Source of the DNA: SZUA-365 sp034002405
GTDB lineage: Bacteria > Bacteroidota > Ignavibacteria > SZUA-365
Length of the DNA: 64,000 nucleotides
Direction of reading: 5' to 3'
NCBI GenBank assembly: GCA_034002405.1
Contig: JAVFAS010000009.1
Coordinates: 1-64,000, forward strand
Below are positions 34,343 through 43,100 of this stretch, piece by piece (the first letter of the stretch is position 1; each line of letters opens with the position of its first letter). Under the pieces are notes generated by a model. It was given only the letters and a program-made list of their open reading frames with translations. It searched no databases and had not been told where the DNA came from. The position numbers were made by a program, and so were the translations under genes.

Positions 34343-35398
34343 ATGAAACGCACGACTCTCTTCTCCGTACTGCTCCTCGCCGCGACGATGGCGGTGGTGA
34401 CCGGCTGCGGTCAGAACAATGCCGAATCCGCCGACCTGGGCGGATCGAAGGAGGCACCGCCGGTCACCGTCACTGTCACGGAACTGCGGGCCGAGGAATT
34501 TCATGAGGTCCTCGACGCAACCGGCGCGATCGCTTCCTACGAGGATGTGATGGTCCCGTCCGACGAGGGGGGGCGCGTGCTCAAGTGGCTCGTGCCGCTC
34601 GGCGCGCGTGTCCGTGCCGGACAGGTCCTCGCCCAGCTCGACAGCGCGATCGTCCGGGCCACCTATGATGCCGCGCTGGCGCAGTACCAGATCGCACAGA
34701 CGAATTACGAGAAACAGAAGAACGTCTTCGAGGAGCAGGGCATCTCCGAACTCCAGCTGAAAACCCTGCAGTATCAGCGCGACGCCGCCCGGGCGCAGAT
34801 GGAAATGAGCCTGGCGCGGCTGGAACGCACGCGGGTGAAGAGTCCGATCAACGGGACGCTCAACCGGCGTCTGGTCGAGGCGGGCGAGATGAGTGCCCCC
34901 GGCATGCCGCTCGCGCATGTCGTGAACACCGACCGCCTGAAGATCGAGGCCGGAATTCCCGAACGCTACGCCAACCGTTTCCAAACGGGCGATGCCGTGT
35001 CGTTCACCGTCGATGCCATGCCCGGGCAGACATTTCGCGGCCGCATCCGCTTCGTCGGCGCCGCGGTGAACAAGGACAACCGAAGCATTCCGGTCGAGGT
35101 CGACATCGCCGGACACGGCGGACGGCTCAAACCCGACATGATCGCCCGCATGCGGGTCTCGCTCGGGGGAACGAGTTCCTCGATCGTCGTGGATGAGGAT
35201 TTCGTCTCGAAGCAGGATGAGGATACCTTCGTCGCCTATGTCGAGGAAGACGGTGTCGCCCGGGAGCGCACGTTGCGCATCGGCGCGACCAGCAAGGGCC
35301 GCATGCACATCCTCGACGGACTGCGAGCCGGAGACCGGCTCATCACGCGGGGACATCAGAACGTCGCCGACGGCCAACGCGTGATCGTCAAGAACTGA
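34343..35398 (+). CDS. RND efflux periplasmic adaptor lipoprotein, 351 aa
   Basis: ATG 34343 gives a lipoprotein signal ending VVTGC (Cys22); ATG 34331 is also possible. HlyD/AcrA-type features: a biotinyl-lipoyl half (VMVPSDEGGRVLKWLVPLGARVRAGQVLAQLD), an alpha hairpin, the second half (KSPINGTLNRRLVEAGEMSAPG) and a barrel with DGLRAGDRLITRG. It bridges the pump and TolC. Confidence 0.92.
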   Translation: MKRTTLFSVLLLAATMAVVTGCGQNNAESADLGGSKEAPPVTVTVTELRAEEFHEVLDATGAIASYEDVMVPSDEGGRVLKWLVPLGARVRAGQVLAQLDSAIVRATYDAALAQYQIAQTNYEKQKNVFEEQGISELQLKTLQYQRDAARAQMEMSLARLERTRVKSPINGTLNRRLVEAGEMSAPGMPLAHVVNTDRLKIEAGIPERYANRFQTGDAVSFTVDAMPGQTFRGRIRFVGAAVNKDNRSIPVEVDIAGHGGRLKPDMIARMRVSLGGTSSSIVVDEDFVSKQDEDTFVAYVEEDGVARERTLRIGATSKGRMHILDGLRAGDRLITRGHQNVADGQRVIVKN

Positions 35399-35435
35399 GT
35401 CGACGCAGGATCGGCAGAAAAAAGGAATATCAGCA

Positions 35436-38400
35436 ATGAAACTCTGGAATCTTGCGGTCGACAACCGCGTGGCGGTGTACATCCTCGTGATGATCATCGT
35501 GCTCTTCGGGCTCGACTCGTACCTCGGCCTGCCCCGCGAGGCGGCCCCGGATATCACCATCCCGTTCGTCATCGTCTCCGTGCCATACCCCGGCGTCAGT
35601 CCGGGCGACATGGAGGGCCTGGTGACCATGCAGCTCGAACAGGAATTCAAGACCCTCAAGGATGTCAAGCAGGTCACGTCGTCGTCGAAGGAGGGACTCG
35701 CCACCGTCTTCATTGAATTCGAGACCGGGGTCGATGTCGACGAGGCGCTGCGCCGCGTGCGTGACAAGACCAACACGGCGCGCAGCAGCCTGCCCACCGA
35801 CATCCTCGAGCCCATTATCTCGGAAATCAATTTCAGTGAATTTCCGATTTTATATGTGAATATCGGTGGCGAGGTCGGGCTTCCGCGTCTGAAAACGATC
35901 GCGAAGGACTTGCAGGACCGCATCGAGGGTATCCCCGGCGTGCTCAGCGCCGACATCACGGGCGATCTCGAGCCGGAGGTGCAGATCAACTGCGACGTCG
36001 ACCGGCTCAAGGGCTATGACATCTCCTTCAGTGATGTCGTCAGCGCCATCCAGGCCGAGCACATCACGATTCCGGGCGGTTCGATCGACAATGGCACGAC
36101 TGATTATACCGTGCGCGTGCCGGGCGAATATAAAAATCCGGCACCCATCGAAGACATCATCGTCAAGATGCGCAACGGCCAGCCGATTTACGTGCGCGAT
36201 GTGGCGCAGGTCACCTTTGCGTTCGAGGACCGGAAGACCTACGCGCGTCTCAACGACGAACAGGTCGTCACGCTGCCGGTGAAGAAGCGTGCCGGAGAAA
36301 ACCTCGTGCGTATCGCCGAGGATGTGCGCACGACCATTGCGGCGTTTTTACCCACCTTGCCGAAAGGGGTGACCGTCGAGGTCACGAACGATCAGTCGAT
36401 CATGATCGAGGAACGTGTCTACGAGCTCGAAAACAGCATCATGACCGGCATGTTCCTCGTCATCCTCGTTCTGTTCATGTTCTTCGGCGTGAAAAACGCC
36501 ATCCTCATCAGCACCGCGATCCCGCTGTCGATGTTCATGGGATTCATCGTCCTCTCCATCATGGGGGTGACGCTGAACTTCGTCGTACTCTTCGCGCTCG
36601 TGCTGGTGTTGGGTATTGTTGTCGATGACGCCATCGTGGTGATCGAAAATATTTACCGGCATCAGCAGGAATACGGAGAGAATCTGATCACCGCCGCGAA
36701 AAAGGCCACCAGCGAGGTGGCCGTGCCGGTGACCACCGCGACGCTCACCACGATCGCCGCCTTCCTGCCCCTGCTGTTCTGGCCTGGGGTGGTCGGGGAT
36801 TTCATGAGCTTTCTCCCCATCACATTGATCGCGACCATGCTCTCGTCGCTCGTTGTCGCTTTCGTGATCAGTCCCGTGCAGGGCTCGGTGTTCATCAACT
36901 ACCGCAAGGAGATCGCCAAGGCCAGGCACAATCTCGAGCATCCTTCGCGCTGGCGGAAGTACAATCCGTTCACCATTGCCTATCACTGGGTGGACGAGAA
37001 GTTCTTCCCCGCGGCGCAGAAGCAGTATGTGGGGGCCTTGGGGTGGACGCTCAATCACAAGAAAAAAACGATCTTCGGATCCTTCGCTCTTTTGATTGTC
37101 GTCATCGTGGTCTTCGGCATGTTCAACAGCGGCGTCGAGTTCTTCCCGAACACCCAACCGGCGCAGTTGACGGTCATGATCACCACGCCGCCGGGCACGC
37201 CGCTCGAAGTAACCAACGACATCACGTTGCTGGTCGAGCGCAAGCTCAAGGAGATCGACGGGTACGGGGATATCGAATTCCGCGTCACCAGCGTGGGCGC
37301 CTCCAACAATCCCTTTGACTTCGGCGGCTCCTCGATCTCGAACAAGTCGAATTACGCACTCAGCATGTATGCGAAGAAGGAGCGCCGGCAGAGTTCGTTC
37401 GAAACCCTTGACGAAATCCGCGACGCGACGAAGAATATCCCCGGCGCGGATGTGAAGGTGGAAGTGCAGCAAATGGGTCCGCCCGTCGGGGAAGCGGTCA
37501 ACATTGAAATCGCGGGAGAGGATTTCGCCCAGTTGCGCGCCTTGTCGGCGGCGGTGCAGGAGCAGATCCGTGACATCCCCGGTCTCGTCGATCTCGATGA
37601 TGACTATGATTCGGGGAAACCCGAGGTGCAGGTCATCGTTGACCGCGAGAAGGCCGCCCTGCTCGAGATGAGCACCGCGCAGATCGGCTCGACCGTGCGT
37701 ACGGCCGTCAATGGCACCGAGGCGGCGAAATTCCGCGTGGGTGAGGACGAGTACAAGATCACCGTGCGACTGCGCGCGGATCAGCGGCAGACACCCGAGG
37801 ATATTCAGAATCTGAATATCACGTTCATGAACCGGCGCGGTCAACTTCTCTCGGTTCCACTGACCTCGGTGGCACAGGTCGTCCGCACCACGGGTTTGAC
37901 CGATATTCGCCGCAAGGATTACAAGCGCGTGGTCACGATCACGGCGGACGCCCAGGGTCGGCTCGCAAACGATGTGCTCGCGGATGTGAAATCCCGTCTC
38001 GCATCGTTCGCGATGCCCGCGGGATACTCGATTTCCTTCGCGGGCGAGCAGAAGGAACAGGAGGAGGCCGCGTCGTTCCTCTTCCGTGCGCTCCTGGTGA
38101 CGGTATTCCTGATTTTCCTGCTCATGGTCAGCGAATTCAACAGCATCAAGGTGCCCTTCGTCATCATGGTCTCGGTGTTGCTGGCGCAGATCGGCGTCCT
38201 GATCGGCCTGCTCGTCACCCGACAGCCGTTCGGCATCATCATGACCGGTGTGGGTATCATCGCCCTCGCGGGAATCGTGGTGAAGAATGCGATCGTGTTG
38301 CTCGATTTCGCGAAGCAGAAGGTCGCCGAAGGCATGCCGCTCGAGGATGCGTTGCTCGAAGCGGGGCGCACACGTCTGCGGCCGGTTGTGCTGACCGCGG

Positions 38401-38672
38401 TGTCGACCATCCTTGGCGTGATCCCCCTCGCCACGGGCATCGATATCGATTGGCGGAAGTTCACGCTGGTGGTCGGCGCGGAAAGCTCCGATTTCTGGCG
38501 CGGTCTGGGGATCGCGATCATCTCCGGATTGAGTGTCTCCACATTCCTTACGCTGGTGGTGATCCCGACCATGTATGCGTATCTCGAGGAGAGTCACCAG
38601 TCCCTTGCCACGTGGCTGCGGAAACTGTTCCGCCGTGAAAAACCGAAGCCCGAGGCCTTGCCGGAGCGCTGA
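35436..38672 (+). CDS. RND efflux transporter, AcrB/MexB-type, 1078 aa
   Basis: AAGGAATATCAGCA precedes the ATG. Twelve membrane helices in the 1+5+1+5 plan and two large periplasmic loops. Proton-relay Asp pair in LGIVVDDAIVVIENIYRH (residues about 395-405); VVTMQLEQEF-like motifs near the N-terminus mark the heavy-metal/hydrophobe RND families, and GIVVKNAIVLLDFAKQ lies in the second half. The length fits HAE1-type pumps. A terminator follows at 38687. Confidence 0.95.
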   Translation: MKLWNLAVDNRVAVYILVMIIVLFGLDSYLGLPREAAPDITIPFVIVSVPYPGVSPGDMEGLVTMQLEQEFKTLKDVKQVTSSSKEGLATVFIEFETGVDVDEALRRVRDKTNTARSSLPTDILEPIISEINFSEFPILYVNIGGEVGLPRLKTIAKDLQDRIEGIPGVLSADITGDLEPEVQINCDVDRLKGYDISFSDVVSAIQAEHITIPGGSIDNGTTDYTVRVPGEYKNPAPIEDIIVKMRNGQPIYVRDVAQVTFAFEDRKTYARLNDEQVVTLPVKKRAGENLVRIAEDVRTTIAAFLPTLPKGVTVEVTNDQSIMIEERVYELENSIMTGMFLVILVLFMFFGVKNAILISTAIPLSMFMGFIVLSIMGVTLNFVVLFALVLVLGIVVDDAIVVIENIYRHQQEYGENLITAAKKATSEVAVPVTTATLTTIAAFLPLLFWPGVVGDFMSFLPITLIATMLSSLVVAFVISPVQGSVFINYRKEIAKARHNLEHPSRWRKYNPFTIAYHWVDEKFFPAAQKQYVGALGWTLNHKKKTIFGSFALLIVVIVVFGMFNSGVEFFPNTQPAQLTVMITTPPGTPLEVTNDITLLVERKLKEIDGYGDIEFRVTSVGASNNPFDFGGSSISNKSNYALSMYAKKERRQSSFETLDEIRDATKNIPGADVKVEVQQMGPPVGEAVNIEIAGEDFAQLRALSAAVQEQIRDIPGLVDLDDDYDSGKPEVQVIVDREKAALLEMSTAQIGSTVRTAVNGTEAAKFRVGEDEYKITVRLRADQRQTPEDIQNLNITFMNRRGQLLSVPLTSVAQVVRTTGLTDIRRKDYKRVVTITADAQGRLANDVLADVKSRLASFAMPAGYSISFAGEQKEQEEAASFLFRALLVTVFLIFLLMVSEFNSIKVPFVIMVSVLLAQIGVLIGLLVTRQPFGIIMTGVGIIALAGIVVKNAIVLLDFAKQKVAEGMPLEDALLEAGRTRLRPVVLTAVSTILGVIPLATGIDIDWRKFTLVVGAESSDFWRGLGIAIISGLSVSTFLTLVVIPTMYAYLEESHQSLATWLRKLFRREKPKPEALPER

Positions 38673-38686
38673 CCACGAATACACGA

Positions 38687-38720
38687 AGCCGACGGTGAAA
38701 CGCCGTCGGCTTTGTCTTTT
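38687..38720 (+). terminator. Rho-independent terminator of the efflux operon
   Basis: AGCCGACGG (38687-38695), 7-base loop, CCGTCGGCT (38703-38711), then TTTGTCTTTT. The T tract contains the -33 element of the next gene's promoter. Confidence 0.85.
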
Positions 38721-38741
38721 GCCGCAAACTGCCTACTTTTC
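38712..38741 (+). promoter_or_regulatory. Bacteroidota-type promoter for the LonB-like gene
   Basis: TTTG with TTG at 38712-38714, 19 bases, TACTTTTC (38734-38741), 28 bases before the ATG at 38770. Confidence 0.7.
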
Positions 38742-38769
38742 ACGCGATCATCACAGCACCTGAGCCATC

Positions 38770-41178
38770 ATGCCGAAAACCTCTTCCCACACCCCCGCCA
38801 TTCATCCCGCACTCGATCCCGTCGACCTGCGATGGTATTGTCCGGAGGACGCGATTCCCGCCGAAACCACCGAAGGCATCGAACCGATCGAAGGCATCAT
38901 CGGACAGGATCGTGCGCTGAAAGCGTTGAAGCTCGGCGTCGAACTGTACAGTCCGGGATACAACGTCTTCATCTGCGGACTTTCCGGCACGGGGAAGGCC
39001 ACGACGATCAAGACCATTCTCGAGAAAATCCAGCCACGCAAGGTGCTCACGCGCGACTTCTGCTATGTGCACAATTTCGAGGATCCCGACCAGCCGATGC
39101 TGCTGGTCTTCGAGCGGGGCGTTGGCCGACGTTTCCAGGCCGACATGGCCGAGGCCATGCAACTCGTGCGCGAGCGCATCCCCGGCCAGTTCGAGGAAGA
39201 GGAGTTTCTGAAGAAGAAGCAGTCCCTCGTCGATGAATACAACCAGCTCGAGGCCGAGCTGTTCACTGCATTTGAAAAGCAGATCGAACCCGATGGCTTC
39301 GTCCTTGGCCGCGTGCAGGAAGGGCAGGCCGTGCATCCCGAAATTCTGGTTCGTCTCGGCGAGAAAGCCGTGATGGTTTCCGATCTCGGTGCCGCGGTGG
39401 CACAGCAACTGCTCAGTCAGGAGGACGCCGATCGTTTCGCGGAAAAATACCGGGAGCACAAGCTGACCCTGCAGGACGTCTTCCGTCGCGGGCTGAAGCT
39501 GTCGCGGGAATACCAGAAGAAAATCGTCGAACACGAGCGGCAGATGGGGGCGTTTCTGCTGCTGATCATATTCAAGGACTTGTTCGAGGAGTACCCCGAC
39601 GAGAAGGTGCAGGCGTATCTCAATGCCGCGGTCGAGAACATCCTCGATAACATCGAGCAGTTCAAGTCCCCCTCGGAGGATGACTCGGGAATTCCGTCGG
39701 AATACGAAGTGAATCTCCTGCTCGACAACAGCGCGACATCCTGCTGTCCGGTGGTGATCGAGACCGTCCCCACGTTCCGGAACATCTTCGGCACGATCGA
39801 GCGCCGGCAGGATGCCAGCGGGTTTTTCTATACGGATTTCACGATGATCAAATCCGGGTCATTGCTCCGGGCCGACGGTGGCTTTCTCGTGCTCAACGCC
39901 GCGGACGCGCTCACCGAACCCGGGGTGTGGCGCAACCTGCAACGCGTGCTGCTGTACCGCCGCATGGAAATCCAGAGTCTCGAAATGTTCGCCCAGCAGT
40001 CCGCCAGCGCGATGAAACCCGAGGCCATCGATGTCAACGTCAAGGTGATCCTGATCGGGAACAACGAGATCTACTCTGCGCTCAGCGCGTACGAACGGGA
40101 TTTCAAGAAAATTTTCAAGGTGAAAGCCGATTTCGATCACGAGATGCCCAACACCGACCTCGCCATCAAGCAGTACACGGCCCTGGTGCGCAAGCTGATC
40201 TCCGATGAAGGTCTCAAGCATTTCGACAAGCACGCGATCGCCGGAATCGTCGAGTATGGCGCGCGCCTGGTCGAGAGCAAGAAGAAATTGACCACGCAAT
40301 TCAGTGAAATCGCCGATATCGTGCGGGAAGCCAACTACTGGTGCCAGCAGAACAGCAACAAATACGTGACCGGGGATCATGTCGACAAGGCGATCGAGGA
40401 GACGTACAACCGCCACGCGCTGTACGAGGACAAGCTGCAGGAAATGATCGACAACGAGGTGCTCCTCATCGACGTCGACGGGACGCGCATCGGGCAAATC
40501 AACGGCTTGGCGGTCTATGGGGGCGATCGCTTTGCGTTCGGGAAACCGACGCGCATCACCGCATCGGCTTCCGCGGGCAAGGCGGGCATCATCAACATCG
40601 AGCGTGAGGCGCGCATGAGCGGAAGCACGCACGACAAGGGCATGCTCATTCTCTCCGGATTCATCCGCGAACAATTCGCGCAGGAACGTCCGCTGTCGCT
40701 TACCGCGAGCATTTCCTTCGAGCAGTCATATTCGGGCATCGATGGTGATAGCGCATCCTCGACGGAAGCCTACGCGTTGCTCTCGGCGCTGGCCGAACTC
40801 CCCATCACCCAGTCCATCGCCGTGACCGGATCGATCAACCAGAAGGGTGATATCCAGCCGATTGGCGGGGTGAATGAAAAAGTCGAGGGATTTTTCGATG
40901 TGTGCGAGCGTCGCGGACTCACCGGCCGTCAGGGGGTGATCATCCCGCGGCAGAATGTCGACGACCTGATGCTGCAGGATCGTGTGGTGGAAGCCGTCAA
41001 GGCCGGCATGTTCCACGTCTGGGCGGTGCGCAATGTCACCGAGGGGATTGAACTGCTGACCGGCGTGGCCGCCGGCACGCGCGGGAAGAATGGCCGCTAC
41101 CCCGCCGACACGGTGTTTGGCATGGTCTCGCGAAGACTTGCGCGACTGTACGAACGAGCGCAGGAGAAAAAATCATAG
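38770..41178 (+). CDS. LonB-type ATP-dependent protease, 802 aa
   Basis: Bacterial Lon-like protease with an AAA domain interrupted by a long coiled insertion. Walker A GLSGTGKAT (residues 75-83), then a helical insert (residues 130-290), Walker B region ADGGFLVLNAADAL with KVILIGNNEIYSAL as sensor, and a C-terminal S16 protease: catalytic Ser in GIDGDSASSTEAYALLSAL and Lys in GGVNEKVEGFFDVCE. No membrane helix, so soluble. It degrades misfolded or regulatory proteins. Its 3' end overlaps the convergent glycosyltransferase gene by six bases. Confidence 0.93.
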   Translation: MPKTSSHTPAIHPALDPVDLRWYCPEDAIPAETTEGIEPIEGIIGQDRALKALKLGVELYSPGYNVFICGLSGTGKATTIKTILEKIQPRKVLTRDFCYVHNFEDPDQPMLLVFERGVGRRFQADMAEAMQLVRERIPGQFEEEEFLKKKQSLVDEYNQLEAELFTAFEKQIEPDGFVLGRVQEGQAVHPEILVRLGEKAVMVSDLGAAVAQQLLSQEDADRFAEKYREHKLTLQDVFRRGLKLSREYQKKIVEHERQMGAFLLLIIFKDLFEEYPDEKVQAYLNAAVENILDNIEQFKSPSEDDSGIPSEYEVNLLLDNSATSCCPVVIETVPTFRNIFGTIERRQDASGFFYTDFTMIKSGSLLRADGGFLVLNAADALTEPGVWRNLQRVLLYRRMEIQSLEMFAQQSASAMKPEAIDVNVKVILIGNNEIYSALSAYERDFKKIFKVKADFDHEMPNTDLAIKQYTALVRKLISDEGLKHFDKHAIAGIVEYGARLVESKKKLTTQFSEIADIVREANYWCQQNSNKYVTGDHVDKAIEETYNRHALYEDKLQEMIDNEVLLIDVDGTRIGQINGLAVYGGDRFAFGKPTRITASASAGKAGIINIEREARMSGSTHDKGMLILSGFIREQFAQERPLSLTASISFEQSYSGIDGDSASSTEAYALLSALAELPITQSIAVTGSINQKGDIQPIGGVNEKVEGFFDVCERRGLTGRQGVIIPRQNVDDLMLQDRVVEAVKAGMFHVWAVRNVTEGIELLTGVAAGTRGKNGRYPADTVFGMVSRRLARLYERAQEKKS

Positions 41179-42252
41179 CAACGGCCGCACGGCGGCGATC
41201 ACGGCCTCGGCCGTGATTCCTCCCGCGAGCGTGCAGATGTGTGGATCGCCGGGACATTGCGTCCGGCAGTATTCGTCGGGGGGGAGCAGGGTGACGGCGT
41301 GATTTCCCTGGGGTCCCCACAGTACGGGAGAGCAGGCCGTGAGGGGACAAAACAGACTGACGGTCGGGATGCCGAGCGCGGCCGCCAGATGCATCGGACC
41401 GGTGCTCGCCGAGACGACCACCCGCGCTTCCGCGATCATGCCCATCAGGAATCGAAGGTCTCCGGACTCCGGCAGAACGATGCCGTCGGCGGGCAGGTCG
41501 CCGAACAGGGTACGGACCTCCGCGTTTCCCGGCGATGCAGGAATCAGGACCTGTGCCTCCGGAATGTGCTCCCGCAGTGCCACGACGAAATCACGATACA
41601 TCGGAAGTGTCCAGTTCGGCGCCGAGTGCCCGCTCTCCGGGTGGACGGAGACGAGCGCGCGGCTGGTGTCGCGTCCGGCGGAGCGCAATCGCTCCCGCGC
41701 CATCGCGCGTTCCTCTTCCGACAGAAACACCTCCGTTCGAAGATCCTCCGCGGCCGAACCGGGCGTGGTGACGCCGAGCGCGCGCACGAGATCGAGACAG
41801 TAATCGGCTTCGTGGCGCAGCGGGATGTATTTGCGCCGGCTCACGCCACGCGTGCAGGTGAGGACCTGATACAGTTTTGTCCCCACGCCGATCCGCGTGC
41901 GGATGCCGGCGAGTGCGGTCATCCATGCGTGCCGTTCCGTCGGGAGCAGCATCAGGGCGGTATCGAACCGACGCAACCGCAACGCGCGACGCCGGTCGAA
42001 AAAACCGCGCCGTCCGGCATGCACGCCCTCGGGGTCGTCGATCAGAATTTCGTCGAGATGGGGATTCCCACGCAGCACCGGCTCCGTGGCCGGTCGAACC
42101 ATCGCCGCCAGGAAGGCCGAGGGAAATGCCTGCCGGAGGGCGCGAATCACCGGCGTGGCCAGCACGACATCGCCGATGCGGTCGGGTCGAATGACGAGAA
42201 TGCGCCGTGCGGGCTGTGTGGCGGCGTCGGCCGGCGGAAACGCATCGCTCAT
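41173..42252 (-). CDS. Glycosyltransferase family 9 (heptosyltransferase-like), 359 aa
   Basis: Begins RRILVIRPDRIGDVVLATPVIRALRQAFP, the classic GT9 N-terminus, and the C-terminal nucleotide-binding half has VVSASTGPMHLAAALGIPTVSLF and GDPHICTLAGGI. GT9 enzymes transfer heptose from ADP-heptose to the LPS inner core. It starts within the stop of the next upstream gene (ATGA), so the two glycosyltransferases act together on LPS. Confidence 0.9.
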   Translation of the reverse strand: MSDAFPPADAATQPARRILVIRPDRIGDVVLATPVIRALRQAFPSAFLAAMVRPATEPVLRGNPHLDEILIDDPEGVHAGRRGFFDRRRALRLRRFDTALMLLPTERHAWMTALAGIRTRIGVGTKLYQVLTCTRGVSRRKYIPLRHEADYCLDLVRALGVTTPGSAAEDLRTEVFLSEEERAMARERLRSAGRDTSRALVSVHPESGHSAPNWTLPMYRDFVVALREHIPEAQVLIPASPGNAEVRTLFGDLPADGIVLPESGDLRFLMGMIAEARVVVSASTGPMHLAAALGIPTVSLFCPLTACSPVLWGPQGNHAVTLLPPDEYCRTQCPGDPHICTLAGGITAEAVIAAVRPLL

Positions 42253-43040
42253 TCGTCATCCCCGCCATCGGTGCCGCGGTACTGGATTTCCCAGAGATAC
42301 AGCAGCATCTGTTGCTTGTTCGCCGCGTGAATGATCGAAATGATCAATCCCTCCCACCCATCGAGGAACGCGCGCTGCAGGATGTACTTCTTGAAGAATT
42401 CGAGTGGGGGACGGAGAAGAAAATCCATCGCGGTGACGCGTCGACGATGCTGTTTTTCCCGCGCCTCGAACAGGGCATAGTCGAGGTTTTTTCGCAGCAT
42501 GTGACGGATGCGGGGCATCGTGTAATGGAGGAGATACCCCTCCAGATATCCTGTTTTCCCGTCCACCTCGAACCCCTCGTGCACCAGCCGATCGGTGACC
42601 CGCGCATGCGCGCGGCGGAAGAGCCGGAGCTGGTGATCCGGATACCACCCCCCGTAGCGGATCCACCGCCCATGCACGTGATTGCGGCGGGGAAGGAAGT
42701 ACCCGTGCAGCGCGTCAGGGTCGGCGAGTACACGGCGGATATCCTCTCGCAGCGTGTCGCTCACCCGTTCGTCGGCGTCGAGACTCAACACCCACGGACG
42801 CGTGCAGAGTGCAAGCGCATGCGCTTTCTGCGTCGCGTAGCCGTCAAATGCACGGAAATGGACGTGTGGCGTGAATTCCCGGGCGATCTCCATGGTCGCA
42901 TCGTCGCGGTGGGAACAGAGCACGACGATTTCTCCTGCGAAGGCGACGGACGCCAGACACGCGTGGATGGTGTGTGCTTCGCGTCCCGCGATGATCGAAA
43001 CCGAGAGCTGGGAAAATGGAGATTCGGCCTGTTCCTTCAT
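42249..43040 (-). CDS. Glycosyltransferase family 2 (WaaE/KdtX-like), 263 aa
   Basis: GT-A fold with SVSIIAGREAHTIHACLASV, VVLCSHRDDAT and the metal-binding LSLDADERVSD. The sequence RWIRYGGWYPDHQLRLFRR is typical of LPS core beta-1,4-glucosyltransferases (WaaE/KdtX). ATG 43040 is chosen; an in-frame GTG at 43073 would add eleven non-conserved residues. No good ribosome site is visible for either. It pairs with the GT9 gene in LPS core assembly. Confidence 0.87.
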   Translation of the reverse strand: MKEQAESPFSQLSVSIIAGREAHTIHACLASVAFAGEIVVLCSHRDDATMEIAREFTPHVHFRAFDGYATQKAHALALCTRPWVLSLDADERVSDTLREDIRRVLADPDALHGYFLPRRNHVHGRWIRYGGWYPDHQLRLFRRAHARVTDRLVHEGFEVDGKTGYLEGYLLHYTMPRIRHMLRKNLDYALFEAREKQHRRRVTAMDFLLRPPLEFFKKYILQRAFLDGWEGLIISIIHAANKQQMLLYLWEIQYRGTDGGDDE

Positions 43041-43100
43041 GGCCGCAATGTACGAAAATGCCGTCAGCGGCACACGCGGCCGAGCGTCGCGAATGCACGG

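Noticed and set aside
36348..38684. A 778-codon open frame antisense to the RND pump
   Set aside because: It mirrors the pump's codon pattern, is rich in His/Arg/Glu/Asp with no fold, and the plus-strand gene is beyond doubt.
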